A DNA stretch of 64,000 nt from JAWLHJ01 sp039587535 (GCA_039587535.1 JBDHIF010000012.1:62001-126000), one strand, 5' to 3'; counted from the first letter of the stretch, positions 34,786-44,283 are shown. The notes: generated by a model not told the origin, from the sequence alone. Translations and numbers: made by a program.

Positions 34786-36962
34786 GCACGCATACGGTCG
34801 ACCGGCGGGAGTTCCTGAAGGTCAGCGCCGTCGCCGGCGGAGGCTTCCTGCTGTCGAGCTACTTCGGAACCTTCGGCCTCAAGGACGCCGAGGGGAGCAT
34901 GGTCGACTTCGTTCCGAACGGCCACGTGCGCATCGACCCGGACGGTCGCATCACGCTGACGGCGCAGAACCCGGAGATCGGCCAGGGCGTCAAGACCATG
35001 CTGCCCATGCTCATCGCCGACGAGCTGGACGTGGCGTGGACCGACGTGAACGTGGAACAGGCCGGACTGAATACGGACCTCTACGTCCGTCAGTTCACGG
35101 GTGGCAGCACCGCCGTGCCCACGCATTGGCTCCCCATGCGACGGGCGGGGGCTGCCGCGCGCTGGATGCTGGTTCAGGCGGCGGCGGAGACGTGGGGCGT
35201 CTCTTCCTCCGACCTGGAGACCGATGCGGGCGTGGTGCACCATCGTGCCACTGGACGGAGCCTCACCTACGGTGAGCTCGCAGAGAGCGCGGCGCTCATC
35301 ACGCCGCCCGATCCCGAGTCGGTTCCCCTCAAGGAAGCCAGCGAGTTCGACATCATCGGGACCCCGGTGGGCAACGTCGACATCGACGGCATCGTGACGG
35401 GAACGGTGACGTTCGGCATCGACTTCACGGTGCCCGACATGGTGTATGCCGTCTTCGAGAAATGTCCGGTGCCCGGTGGTCGGGTCGTCGACGCCAATCT
35501 CGATGAAGTCATGGCGCAACCCGGTGTGCAGCGAGCGTTCGTGGTCGAGGGGACGGACAACCTGCTAGGGCTCCGTCCTGGCGTCGCCGTCGTGGGGGAC
35601 AACTGGTGGCTCGTGAACCAGGCCCGCGAGAACGTGCTTCGGGTGGAGTGGGACGAGGGCGAGACGGCTTCCCAGAGCAGCGAGGGCTTCCAGGCGGAGG
35701 CCAATCGGCTGTTCGAGGGGAACCCGGCCATGACGCTGCGGAGCGATGGTGACGTGCAGACCGCGCTCGAGGGGGCGACACACCGGGTCCAGGCGGATTA
35801 CATGTATCCGTTCCTGGCTCACGCTCCGCTGGAGCCGCAGAACTGCACCGCCCACTTCCAGGACGGGAAGCTGGAGCTGTGGGCCCCCACACAGACGCCG
35901 GAGAGCGGACGTCGTCTTGCGGCCGAGGTGCTGGGTATCGGGGAGGAGGACATCACCCTCCACTTGCTCCGGATGGGGGGCGGGTTCGGGCGCCGCCTCC
36001 GCAACGACTATCTCGTGGAGGCCGCTTGGCTCGCGCGGGAGATGGGCGTCCCCGTCAAGGTGTTGTGGACGCGCGAAGACGACATGACCCGGAGCTTCTA
36101 CCGGCCGGCGGGCTATCATCGTCTGGAGGGGGGCGTGGACGACGCCGGCCGCCTCGTGGCCTGGCGGAACCACTTCGTCTCCTTCGGTGCCGGAGAGCGA
36201 TTCGCGTCCAGCTCGAGCGTGAGCGACTCCGAGTTCCCCGCCGGGGCCGTGCCGAATCTCGAGATGGGTGCGAGCCTCATGGCCCTGGGCGTTCCCACCG
36301 GACCGTTGCGGGCGCCGGGAAGCAACGGGTTGGCGTTCGTCTATCAGGGCTTCATCAACGAGTTGGCGCATGCCGCGGGTGCGGATCCCGTTCAGTTCCG
36401 CCTCGACCTGCTCGATGCCGCGGGACCCGAAACGGCGATGGACGCCGGCCGCATGCGGGCCGTCCTGGAGCGGGTAGCGGACCTGTCCGATTGGGGACGC
36501 ACGGAGCTACCGCGGGGCACCGGGATGGGTGTGGCCTTCCACTTCAGCCATCGGGGCTACGTGGCCGAGGTGGTCCGCGCGAACGTGAGTCGCGACGGGG
36601 ACGTGTCCGTGGAGAAGGTGTGGGTAGTGAATGACTACGGACGGCACATCATCAATCCCCTGAACGCCGAGAACAACATCCAGGGGGCGGTGATCGAAGG
36701 GCTTTCCCATGCCATGGGACAGGAGCTCGTGGTCGAGGGCGGTGCGATCCGCCAGACGAACTTCGATCAGTATCCCATGATGCGGATGGACGACGTGCCG
36801 GAGATCGAGGTCCACTACATCGAGAGCGACAACGAGCCTTCCGGTTTGGGAGAGCCGCCGCTTCCGCCTCTGATTCCCGCGCTGTGCGGGGCCATCTTTG
36901 CCGCCACGGGAACGCGGGTTCGCTCGCTCCCACTCTCCAACCACGATCTGAGCTGGAGCTGA
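34782..36962 (+). CDS. Molybdopterin-binding large subunit of xanthine dehydrogenase family (IorB-like)
   Basis: A 726-residue catalytic subunit. The N-terminus VDRREFLKVSAVAGGG is a Tat motif, so the folded Mo enzyme is likely exported. Family features include NPEIGQGVKTMLPML, HAPLEPQNCTAHF, MGGGFGRRLRNDY, GPLRAPGSNG and GLGEPPLPPL near the end, where the Glu expected to attack at the Mo site resides. Its two-subunit make-up resembles isoquinoline oxidoreductase and aldehyde dehydrogenases that pass electrons to cytochromes. The substrate is unknown. Confidence 0.88.
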   Translation: MSTHTVDRREFLKVSAVAGGGFLLSSYFGTFGLKDAEGSMVDFVPNGHVRIDPDGRITLTAQNPEIGQGVKTMLPMLIADELDVAWTDVNVEQAGLNTDLYVRQFTGGSTAVPTHWLPMRRAGAAARWMLVQAAAETWGVSSSDLETDAGVVHHRATGRSLTYGELAESAALITPPDPESVPLKEASEFDIIGTPVGNVDIDGIVTGTVTFGIDFTVPDMVYAVFEKCPVPGGRVVDANLDEVMAQPGVQRAFVVEGTDNLLGLRPGVAVVGDNWWLVNQARENVLRVEWDEGETASQSSEGFQAEANRLFEGNPAMTLRSDGDVQTALEGATHRVQADYMYPFLAHAPLEPQNCTAHFQDGKLELWAPTQTPESGRRLAAEVLGIGEEDITLHLLRMGGGFGRRLRNDYLVEAAWLAREMGVPVKVLWTREDDMTRSFYRPAGYHRLEGGVDDAGRLVAWRNHFVSFGAGERFASSSSVSDSEFPAGAVPNLEMGASLMALGVPTGPLRAPGSNGLAFVYQGFINELAHAAGADPVQFRLDLLDAAGPETAMDAGRMRAVLERVADLSDWGRTELPRGTGMGVAFHFSHRGYVAEVVRANVSRDGDVSVEKVWVVNDYGRHIINPLNAENNIQGAVIEGLSHAMGQELVVEGGAIRQTNFDQYPMMRMDDVPEIEVHYIESDNEPSGLGEPPLPPLIPALCGAIFAATGTRVRSLPLSNHDLSWS

Positions 36963-37112
36963 GGACCCCGACGGAAGCTGCATAGATGCTCGTCTTGAAC
37001 GCGGTCCCGACGGACCCGGGACGTTAGTCCGCAGTCCCCTGTTCGCCGAGGTTGAGGAGCCGGCCATCGCGGAGGCTGAGGCCGGCCGTTCCGCGTGGCC
37101 ACGGAGGTGCGC

Positions 37113-38789
37113 ATGAGCAAGATGGATCGAAGGGACTTCATTCGCACTGGGATCGCGACCGGCGCGCTGGCGGCGACGGGGTGCACCTCCGTCGACCGCA
37201 CGGAGGGGACCGGCGGTGGGGCGGCCGACGTGTTCGAGGTCCCGGAGTTCGAGCTCGCCGAGATCACGATCGGCGAGATCCAGGACGGGCTCCGATCTGG
37301 ACGGTTCACGTGCCGCTCGATCACGGAGGCGTACCTGGAACGCATCGAAGCTCTTGATCGACAAGGCCCCCGGCTCTTTTCGGTGCTCGAGACGAACCCG
37401 GACGCGCTCCAGATCGCCGACGGCCTCGATCGTGACCTACGCGATGGGAACACGAGGGGACCACTGCACGGCGTGCCTATCCTCCTGAAGGACAACATCG
37501 ACACGGCCGACCGGATGACGACAACGGCTGGGTCGACGGCGCTCCAGGGCTCGATCCCGTCGCAGGACTCTCATGTGGCGGAAAAGTTGCGGGAGGCCGG
37601 CGCGATCCTGCTGGGCAAGGCCAACATGAGCGAGTGGGCCGGGTTCAAGTCGTTCACCCGCGGCACGTCCGGCTGGAGTGGCCGGGGCTGGGACGGGGGC
37701 CGCGGGGGGATCTGCCGGAACCCCTATGCGCTCGACCGCTCGCCTGGTGGCTCGAGCTCCGGATCCGGAGCCGCGTGCAATGCGAACCTGGCGGCTGTCA
37801 CCATCGGCACGGAGACCGACGGCTCGATCGTCGGCCCCTCATCCCGAAACGGCCTCGTGGGGATCAAGCCAACGATCGGCCTCTGGAGTCGGGGCGGCGT
37901 GATCCCCATCGCCCACAGTCAGGACAGCGCAGGCCCGATGGCGCGTACAGTGCGTGATGCTGCGATCGTGCTCGGAATGGTGACGGGTGTAGATCCGCGG
38001 GATCCGCTCACGGCACCGGCCGAGGGACGCTTCGTGACGGACTACACTCAGTTCCTCGATCCGGCCGGCCTCGAACGGGCCCGGATCGGCGTCGCTCGCG
38101 ACTACGCAGGCGTGGACGACCGCGTGGACGCGCTCCTTGAGGAGGCTCTCGATGTCATGAGGGGCAACGGCGCTACGGTCATCGACCCCGTCACGCTGCC
38201 GCCCGAGCTCCGCTTCGGAAACGAGCACGAGATGGAGGTCCTGTTCTACGAATTCAAGAACGACGTCAATGCGTATCTGACCTCGCTCGGACCCGACGCA
38301 CCTATCAGCTCGGTGGCGGAGTTGATCGCGTACAACGAGGCTCACCCCGACCTGGAGCTGTCGCTCTTCCCGCAGGACCTCATCGAAGAGGCCGAGCGTC
38401 GTGGCCCCCTCACGGACCGCGTCTATGTGGAAGCGCTCGCCAACAGCCATCGGCTGTCCCGCGAGGAGGGGATCGACCGGGTGATGGAGGAGCTCAGCCT
38501 CGACGCGATCGTGGCGCCTACGAACGCGATCCCGGAGCTCATCGATTACACCGGTGCCTCGACCGGAATCGGCGGGGGTTGCTCGACACCACCAGCCATG
38601 GCGGGTTATCCCAACATGACCGTGCCGATGGGCTATCTGTTCGGCCTCCCTGTCGGTCTGTCCCTCTTCGGTCGCGCGTGGAGCGAGGGGCGGCTCCTTC
38701 GGATCGCGTATGCGTTCGAGCAGGCGACGGACCATCGCCGCCCGCCGACGTTCCAGAGGACGATTCAAGCAACGGAGGCGAGGGCGTGA
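37113..38789 (+). CDS. Amidase-signature hydrolase with Tat signal
   Basis: A 558-residue amidase. ATG 37113 has GGAGGTG just upstream and opens the Tat motif MDRRDFIRTG with a possible lipobox ATGC. The Ser-cisSer-Lys triad is visible as Lys in PILLKDNIDTAD and serines in SPGGSSSGSGAA, followed by TIGTETDGSIVGPSS. It hydrolyses some C-N amide bond outside the cytoplasm; the substrate is unknown. GTG 37095 is an alternative start. It overlaps the SRPBCC gene by 4 nt (GTGA). A hairpin (37059-37086, GCCGGCC/GGCCGGC) lies just before it. Confidence 0.88.
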   Translation: MSKMDRRDFIRTGIATGALAATGCTSVDRTEGTGGGAADVFEVPEFELAEITIGEIQDGLRSGRFTCRSITEAYLERIEALDRQGPRLFSVLETNPDALQIADGLDRDLRDGNTRGPLHGVPILLKDNIDTADRMTTTAGSTALQGSIPSQDSHVAEKLREAGAILLGKANMSEWAGFKSFTRGTSGWSGRGWDGGRGGICRNPYALDRSPGGSSSGSGAACNANLAAVTIGTETDGSIVGPSSRNGLVGIKPTIGLWSRGGVIPIAHSQDSAGPMARTVRDAAIVLGMVTGVDPRDPLTAPAEGRFVTDYTQFLDPAGLERARIGVARDYAGVDDRVDALLEEALDVMRGNGATVIDPVTLPPELRFGNEHEMEVLFYEFKNDVNAYLTSLGPDAPISSVAELIAYNEAHPDLELSLFPQDLIEEAERRGPLTDRVYVEALANSHRLSREEGIDRVMEELSLDAIVAPTNAIPELIDYTGASTGIGGGCSTPPAMAGYPNMTVPMGYLFGLPVGLSLFGRAWSEGRLLRIAYAFEQATDHRRPPTFQRTIQATEARA

Positions 38790-39439
38790 GTGCAGCTAAG
38801 ATCCGGGCGACCTTTGCCGGGCGTGAATCGAGCCCCTGTCGGCGGCGCGGAGCCGGTGCCTGGCCGGCTTCGGTGCTCGGCGGGGCGCAGCCTTCATTCG
38901 CCTTGGGGCTCTACCTGGCCCTGCTCGGCTCCCTGATCGCGGCAGGAGACATCGAAGCCCAAGAGCGGCTCCCTGGCCATCTGGTGACCCACAACGAGGT
39001 CCTGATCGACCGACCTGCGAGCGTGATCTGGCCGTACATCGTCGATCCGCTCGACTGGAAGCAGGGTCAGCGGCTGCGCCACCTGTCGGGTAATCCTGGC
39101 GAGGTCGGCGAGCTCTTAGGCGGGTACGACGCGGAGACACCCGAGCTCGTCACGCTCCACCTCCAGAACGTGGAGTTAAGACCATACCGGCGTCGCACGG
39201 TCAAGCTCATGCAGCCGGACGGGACGCTGTTGGGCTTCGCCACCTGGAGGCTGGTCGAGGAGGACGGCCGCACGACCGTTTCCTATGCCGTGTCGATGGA
39301 GTCCGGTCTCCCATCCGGCCCGGTCACCGGCCACGACGCGGATGAGGTCGAGGCGATGGAGCGCGCCGCCTACGAAGCGAATGTCCGGCGCTTCCAGGCG
39401 GAGCTCGAGGCGCTCAAGGCCCTGGTGGAGGGACGCTGA
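38786..39439 (+). CDS. Exported SRPBCC (START-like) protein
   Basis: A 217-residue protein from GTG 38786. After a basic stretch there is a hydrophobic segment (about 37-54) ending IEAQERLP, which looks like a signal peptide. The mature part opens like SRPBCC lipid/ligand-binding folds (NEVLIDRPASVIWPYIVDP) and ends with a long helix (AYEANVRRFQAELEALKAL). The ligand is unknown. Coupling to the amidase by overlapping codons suggests joint work on a hydrophobic substrate. Its 3-prime end overlaps the convergent suhB end by 26 bp. Confidence 0.68.
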   Translation: MSAAKIRATFAGRESSPCRRRGAGAWPASVLGGAQPSFALGLYLALLGSLIAAGDIEAQERLPGHLVTHNEVLIDRPASVIWPYIVDPLDWKQGQRLRHLSGNPGEVGELLGGYDAETPELVTLHLQNVELRPYRRRTVKLMQPDGTLLGFATWRLVEEDGRTTVSYAVSMESGLPSGPVTGHDADEVEAMERAAYEANVRRFQAELEALKALVEGR

Positions 39440-40223
39440 GCACGCGCTCCAGCGCCGAGAGTAACTCGCGGTTGCTGGCGGCGCGCAAGGGACCTTCCGT
39501 GAGGCTGGGCTCCCTGCCGTCGGGCCCCGTCACCACGCCGCCGGCCTCCTGGATGAGCACGACCCCAGCCGCGAAGTCCCAGGGCATCAGGATCTCTTCC
39601 CAGAACGCGTCCAGCGCCCCCTCGGACAAGTAGGCCAGATCCAACGCCGCGGAGCCTGCCCGCCGAATCCCTGAGGCTGACTTCAACACCCGCTCCATCT
39701 GGCCCAGGTACCGGGGGAGGAGCTCGAGGCGCTTGAACGGGAAGCCGGTGCCGACCAACGCGTCGATGAGCGGGCGCGGATCGGATACCGAGATGCGGCG
39801 CCCGTTCTTGTAGGCGCCCTGTCCGCGGGTCGCCCACCACCGGTCGTCGGTGGAACCGCTCGCCACCACTCCTGCCTCAGGACGGCCATCGACCCAAACC
39901 GCTACCGACGCCGCGTACATCGGGTGGCCATGCAGGTAGTTGGCGGTCCCGTCCAAAGGGTCCACGATCCAGAGCGGACCGCCGTCCCAGCGTGCGAGTT
40001 GGCGCTCCAAGGGCTCATCGCCTTCTTCGGCCAACACGGCGTGGCCGGGATGACGTGACCCGATGACCGACAGGGCCGCCTCCTGCGCGTCCAGGTCGGT
40101 TTGGGAAACGTAGTCCGCACGGGCCTTCTCCGTGGCTGCGGCGATGCCTACGCCGAAGTCTCTGCGGTGGACGGCCGTGGCGGCCTCGGCGGCCTCGAGA
40201 GCCGTCGCGAGAAGTGGGTGCAT
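39414..40223 (-). CDS. suhB: Inositol-monophosphatase family phosphatase
   Basis: A 269-residue phosphatase. Metal-site motifs are ADYVSQTDLDAQE, VLAEEGDE, WIVDPLDGTANYLHG and the late MPWDFAAGVVLIQEAGG. It may dephosphorylate inositol 1-phosphate or related sugars, and SuhB also acts in rRNA antitermination in enterics. The start is the ATG complementary to 40221-40223; the frame stays open upstream without conservation. It is convergent with the SRPBCC gene. Confidence 0.88.
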   Translation of the reverse strand: MHPLLATALEAAEAATAVHRRDFGVGIAAATEKARADYVSQTDLDAQEAALSVIGSRHPGHAVLAEEGDEPLERQLARWDGGPLWIVDPLDGTANYLHGHPMYAASVAVWVDGRPEAGVVASGSTDDRWWATRGQGAYKNGRRISVSDPRPLIDALVGTGFPFKRLELLPRYLGQMERVLKSASGIRRAGSAALDLAYLSEGALDAFWEEILMPWDFAAGVVLIQEAGGVVTGPDGREPSLTEGPLRAASNRELLSALERVLSVPPPGP

Positions 40224-40429
40224 GGCTCCGAGTGCGCTTGATGGGTGCGGGGTAGGAGTAGGTATCGCAGATCGCGTTGCTCGGCGTGGCCACGGGCCCT
40301 GGGTGACACCGCGCTTCTCTCGCTCGGAAGTCATGGTGGGGCGGCGGTTTCCGGACGATCATCGACACCGTGGACGCGGTCTTGCAGTACCGAGAATCGA
40401 AAGACCTCGACCCAAGATGGGATTATACC

Positions 40430-40834
40430 ATGAAACGCTGCGTGCGTACGCTCGTCCTTTCGCTTGCTGTGCCGCTCCTTGCTGCGGGATGCGACAGCAC
40501 CACCACCATTGGGCCGGAGAACGAGCTCGAGGTCACGAGTGCCACGGACAGCTTCCAGTTCCAGGTAAGCGCCCTGGAAACGGTGACGGAGGTTCTCACG
40601 TACACGTGGCAGAACACCGGACCCCAGGCCACCATCGACATCTCGGAGGCCATCACATCGGGATCGGCGATGCTGACGTTGACGGACCCCGACGGCACCG
40701 TCGTCTATCAAGAGGACATCCGAGACGACAGCGACGGCACGACCATGGAGGGCGTCGCAGGCTCCTGGACCATCCGGGTGGAGCTCGTCGAGGTAACGGG
40801 GACGTTCAACTTCCGGGCGCAGCGCACCACCTGA
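40430..40834 (+). CDS. Small secreted lipoprotein, unknown
   Basis: A 134-residue protein. ATG 40430 opens a signal peptide with a strong lipobox LAAGC. The mature chain is acidic, Thr-rich and mainly beta-strand (about 30-134, TLTDPDGTVVYQ and GSWTIRVELVEVTG). This looks like a single Ig- or pre-peptidase-type beta domain. I do not recognise a named family. An upstream in-frame ATG at 40370 lacks a signal start. It stands alone between suhB and trpS, followed by a hairpin. Confidence 0.65.
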   Translation: MKRCVRTLVLSLAVPLLAAGCDSTTTIGPENELEVTSATDSFQFQVSALETVTEVLTYTWQNTGPQATIDISEAITSGSAMLTLTDPDGTVVYQEDIRDDSDGTTMEGVAGSWTIRVELVEVTGTFNFRAQRTT

Positions 40835-40863
40835 CGTGCAGCCCGTAAGTGCCTGACCCGGCT

Positions 40864-40881
40864 CACCCGAGCGGTCGGGTG
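40864..40881 (+). terminator. Short hairpin before trpS
   Basis: CACCCGA (40864-40870) and TCGGGTG (40875-40881) pair perfectly around a GCGG loop, 30 nt after the lipoprotein stop. There is no U-run; it may end that small transcript. Confidence 0.4.
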
Positions 40882-40952
40882 CCGAGCACTCCGTCGCGCC
40901 GCTAACTTAGCCACCGCTGGGAGCGGATCGATTCGAAGCGAACGGAGCGAGC

Positions 40953-41981
40953 ATGACCGAGCAGGCCGGTGGGGAGCGAAAAAAGCGAATCTTCAGCGGG
41001 ATGCAGCCGTCGGGAGAGGCACATCTGGGCAACTACCTGGGAGCGCTGCGCCGGTGGGTGGAGATGCAGGACGAGTACGATTGCGTGTTCTGCATCGTGG
41101 ACGACCACGCCATCACCGCGGGAAGTGACCCGGCGGACATGCCGGACAACGTCTTCGATCTGGCCGTCTCTTACCTCGCCGTGGGCCTGGATCCCGAGAA
41201 GTCGGTCATCTTCGTGCAGTCGGACGTGCACGAGCACACAGAGCTCGCTTGGCTTTTCAACGCCATCACTCCGGTGGGCGATCTGGAGCGCATGACCCAG
41301 TACAAGGACAAGGCGCAGCACTTCGAGTCCATCCCCGCCGGGATCCTCAACTACCCCATCCTGCAGGCTGCGGACATCCTGCTCTACAAGGCGGACGCTG
41401 TTCCCGTGGGTGAGGACCAGAGGCAGCACCTCGAGCTCACGCGGGAGATCGCCAGGAAGTTCAACGCCCGGTACGGAGAGACCTTCCCGGAGACCGAGGC
41501 GCTCATCGACGAGAAGGTGGGCCGCATTCTCGGGCTGGACGGGGACGCGAAGATGAGCAAGTCGCTGGGCAACACCGTGGGCATCTTGGCGGAGCCGGAC
41601 GACATCTGGGCCCGTGTGCGGACGGCCGTCACGGATCCGCAGCGGGTGCGGCGGGACGATCCGGGTCGCCCGGAGGTGTGCAACGTCTTCTCGCTCCACC
41701 GGTTCTTCTCGGACGAGGAACAGATGGAGGACATCGCTACCCAGTGCCGCGGGGCCACACGTGGCTGTGTGGACTGCAAGAAGATCCTTGCAGAAAACGT
41801 CGCCGACGCCTTCGCACCGTTCCGCGATCGAGCGGCCGAATACCGGCGCCGTCCGGAGACCGTTCGCGAAATCCTGGACCAGGGCGCGGTTCGTGCACGG
41901 GAGATGGCCGAACGGACCATGAGCGAAGTGCGGGAGCGCATGGGACTCGACTGGCGCTCCGCCGTGCGCAGGCGCGGCTGA
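40953..41981 (+). CDS. trpS: Tryptophanyl-tRNA synthetase
   Basis: A 342-residue class I synthetase of normal length. The HIGH-type motif appears in SGMQPSGEAHLGNYLGAL, the active-site Rossmann core in CVFCIVDDHAIT, and KMSKS as DAKMSKSLGNTVG. It charges tRNA-Trp. PVGEDQRQHLELTREIA is family-typical. It starts after a 118-bp gap and is followed by two hairpins. Confidence 0.95.
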   Translation: MTEQAGGERKKRIFSGMQPSGEAHLGNYLGALRRWVEMQDEYDCVFCIVDDHAITAGSDPADMPDNVFDLAVSYLAVGLDPEKSVIFVQSDVHEHTELAWLFNAITPVGDLERMTQYKDKAQHFESIPAGILNYPILQAADILLYKADAVPVGEDQRQHLELTREIARKFNARYGETFPETEALIDEKVGRILGLDGDAKMSKSLGNTVGILAEPDDIWARVRTAVTDPQRVRRDDPGRPEVCNVFSLHRFFSDEEQMEDIATQCRGATRGCVDCKKILAENVADAFAPFRDRAAEYRRRPETVREILDQGAVRAREMAERTMSEVRERMGLDWRSAVRRRG

Positions 41982-41998
41982 TTCCACTGGGCGCTTCT

Positions 41999-42042
41999 GC
42001 GTCCGTACGAGCGGACGCCGCCGCGCACTTCGTCGCGCGGCG
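41999..42042 (+). terminator. Tandem hairpins after trpS
   Basis: Two adjoining hairpins: GCGTCCG/CGGACGC (41999-42005 with 42012-42018) and CGCCGCGC/GCGCGGCG (42019-42026 with 42035-42042). They begin 18 nt after trpS and precede pilT. A run of C, not U, follows, so they are a probable but unproven terminator. Confidence 0.5.
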
Positions 42043-42092
42043 CCCCCCCGGCCGCTAGTTTCCCGAGATAAGAGTCAGGAGAGGAGGTCGGA

Positions 42093-43226
42093 ATGCAGGA
42101 ACTGTTCAGGGCGGCGGTGGAGCGCGGGGCGAGCGATATCCACATCAAGGCGGGCGACTACATTCGCGCCCGGGTGAATGGAGAGCTGCAGACCCTCACC
42201 CAGGAGAAGCTGACCGTCGATCAGGTCCGCAACATCGCCCTCCAGCTGATTCCGCACGAGGACGACCGGCAGAACTTCGACCGCCTGCTCGACTACGACT
42301 GCTCCTGGGGCTTGGCGGGGGTGGGCCGGTTTCGTGTAAGCATCCTCAAGCAGCGTGGCTCACCCATGATCGTCCTGCGAGCCATTCCCGTGGATGTCCC
42401 CACGGTAGAGGATCTCGGGCTCCCGCCCGTGATCAACCGGATCGCGGCCACGCGCCGGGGGATGATTCTGGTTACAGGGATCACTGGCGCAGGAAAGAGC
42501 TCGACCATGGCGGCCATGATCAACTGGATGAACATGAACCGCCGGCTGCACATCGTGACGCTCGAGAACCCGATCGAGTTCCTGCACCGCGACAACATGT
42601 CGTCCATCACCCAGCGGGACATCGGGACGGACACCGAGTCGTTCGAGAGTGGCCTCCGATCGGTCCTCCGCCAGGATCCCGACGTCATCCTCATCGGTGA
42701 GATGCGTGACAAGATCACCATCGAGACTGCGCTCAAGGCGGCGGAGACCGGCCATCTCGTGGTCTCCACACTGCATACCAAGAACGCGGTGCAGACCATC
42801 TCCCGCATCATCGCGGTGTTCGATCCGAACGAGCAGGAGATGATCCGGGTACGCCTCTCCGAATCCCTCCAGGCCGTGGTCTCGCAGCGGCTGGTCCAGC
42901 GCAAGGACGGGGGACGGGTAGCGGCCATGGAGATCATGCCGGTGACATCCACGATCAGGGATTGCATCCGCGACCCTGATCGGATGGAGGAGATCTCCGA
43001 CCTTATCGAAGAGGGCAGGGAGCACTACGGGTCCCAAACCTTCGACCAGCACCTTATGGACCTGGTGCGGGGCGGGGACGTAGACTTCGAGGTCGCGAAG
43101 GCGGCGGCGAACAACCCCACTGACTTCGACCTCAAGATGAACATGCTGGGCGACGCGGGTGACGGTCGCAGCGTGCCCGGAACGACCGGGCTCGCGGACG
43201 AGATGACAAAGATGGCCGGAGGCTGA
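42093..43226 (+). CDS. pilT: Type IV pilus twitching ATPase PilT/PilU
   Basis: A 377-residue GspE/PilT ATPase. N-terminal ASDIHIKAGDYIRARVNGE, Walker A GITGAGKSST, Walker B-type DPDVILIGEMRD and the LVVSTLHTKNA segment are complete. It powers pilus retraction at the inner membrane. The C-terminus (YGSQTFDQHLMDLV, then NPTDFDLKM) matches PilT/PilU tails. AGGAGAGGAGG lies just before the ATG. No other pilus gene is in the window. The gap to the next gene is 5 nt. Confidence 0.92.
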   Translation: MQELFRAAVERGASDIHIKAGDYIRARVNGELQTLTQEKLTVDQVRNIALQLIPHEDDRQNFDRLLDYDCSWGLAGVGRFRVSILKQRGSPMIVLRAIPVDVPTVEDLGLPPVINRIAATRRGMILVTGITGAGKSSTMAAMINWMNMNRRLHIVTLENPIEFLHRDNMSSITQRDIGTDTESFESGLRSVLRQDPDVILIGEMRDKITIETALKAAETGHLVVSTLHTKNAVQTISRIIAVFDPNEQEMIRVRLSESLQAVVSQRLVQRKDGGRVAAMEIMPVTSTIRDCIRDPDRMEEISDLIEEGREHYGSQTFDQHLMDLVRGGDVDFEVAKAAANNPTDFDLKMNMLGDAGDGRSVPGTTGLADEMTKMAGG

Positions 43227-43231
43227 TCGAC

Positions 43232-44158
43232 GTGAGTGATGGCAACGGTTCGCATGATTTCGCGGGGGTCTTCCTCCCCGTAACGACGCCCTTCGACCCT
43301 GTGACCGGTGACCTCGACGTCGTCGCGTACCGGGCGAACTTGCGTCACTGGTTCCGAAGCCCGATCCGGGGCATCCTCACCGCGGGCTCGACCGGTGAGT
43401 CCGTCTTCCTGGACGAGCGGGAGCAGCTGAAGCTCATCGAAGCCGCAAGGGACGTGGTGCCTTCGGATGGAATGGTCATCGCGGGTGCCGGGACGGAATC
43501 CACACGCGGATCCATCCGGGCGATCCAAGCTGCAGCGGACGCCGGGGCGGACGCCGTTCTCGTGAAGCCCCCCGCGTACTACAAGGGGGCCATGACCCCG
43601 GAGGTCCTGGCCCGTCACTACCGGGCCGTGGCTGACGCAGCGCCGGTGCCGGTGCTGATCTACCAGGTGCCGCTGCGCCTCAGCACGCTCGAATTCCCGA
43701 CCGGGCTCATCGGCGAGCTGTCCAGGCATCCGAACATCATCGGTATCAAGGACTCCCGCGGGAAGCTCGACCTCGCGGGCGAGCTGGTGGAGAACACGGA
43801 CGACGGCTTCCAGGTCCTCGTGGGAAGCGGCGCGATCCTTTACGGTGCGCTCGAGCTCGGCGCCGTGGGTGGCATCGTGGCGGTGGGCCTCATGGCGACA
43901 TCGGAAGCCGCTGAGATATACCATGCCTTCAAGGACGGCCGTACCGCGGAGGCTGGTGGCATCCAGGAGCGCATCGCCCCGGTGCACAACGGCATCGTGG
44001 GCGGCATGGGTGTGCCGGGCGTGAAGGCCGCTCTGGATCAGCTGGGCCTTCACGGCGGGCAGCCGCGGGCGCCGCTCCCTGCCGTATCCGAGGCGCGGGT
44101 ACAAGAGATCGGGCAGATTCTCGCCGCCGCCGAGCTGAGAGCGACCGCGGGGGTCTGA
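43232..44158 (+). CDS. DHDPS/NAL-superfamily (DapA-like) aldolase
   Basis: A 308-residue TIM-barrel enzyme from GTG 43232. The substrate loop is LTAGSTGESVFLDERE and the Schiff-base lysine is in NIIGIKDSRGKLDLA. In classical DapA the active-site Tyr sits in YNVPxRT; here the segment is LIYQVPLRLSTLEF, without the usual Arg-Thr. So this may be a related 2-oxo-acid aldolase rather than true dihydrodipicolinate synthase. No lysine-pathway gene is beside it. A strong terminator follows. Confidence 0.78.
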   Translation: MSDGNGSHDFAGVFLPVTTPFDPVTGDLDVVAYRANLRHWFRSPIRGILTAGSTGESVFLDEREQLKLIEAARDVVPSDGMVIAGAGTESTRGSIRAIQAAADAGADAVLVKPPAYYKGAMTPEVLARHYRAVADAAPVPVLIYQVPLRLSTLEFPTGLIGELSRHPNIIGIKDSRGKLDLAGELVENTDDGFQVLVGSGAILYGALELGAVGGIVAVGLMATSEAAEIYHAFKDGRTAEAGGIQERIAPVHNGIVGGMGVPGVKAALDQLGLHGGQPRAPLPAVSEARVQEIGQILAAAELRATAGV

Positions 44159-44197
44159 GGACGCTCGGACGACCTCTGCTCATTCGGGAGGCAACCG

Positions 44198-44242
44198 GCC
44201 CGGGCGGGGCGCGTGGTATCGCGCGCCCCGCCCGGGCTTCTT
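44198..44242 (+). terminator. Rho-independent terminator after the DapA-like gene
   Basis: GCCCGGGCGGGGCGCG (44198-44213) pairs perfectly, over 16 bp, with CGCGCCCCGCCCGGGC (44222-44237) around an 8-nt loop and is followed by TTCTT. It starts 40 nt after the stop. This is one of the two best terminator candidates in the window. Confidence 0.85.
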
Positions 44243-44283
44243 ACGTTGCGCACCCCTGATCCCCCTTTCCCCGGAGGCTTTCG

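Noticed and set aside
37059..37086. GCCGGCC/GGCCGGC hairpin before the amidase as a terminator
   Set aside because: 7-bp stem with a 14-nt loop and no U-run, and it overlaps the likely ribosome-binding region, so it is mentioned only with the gene.
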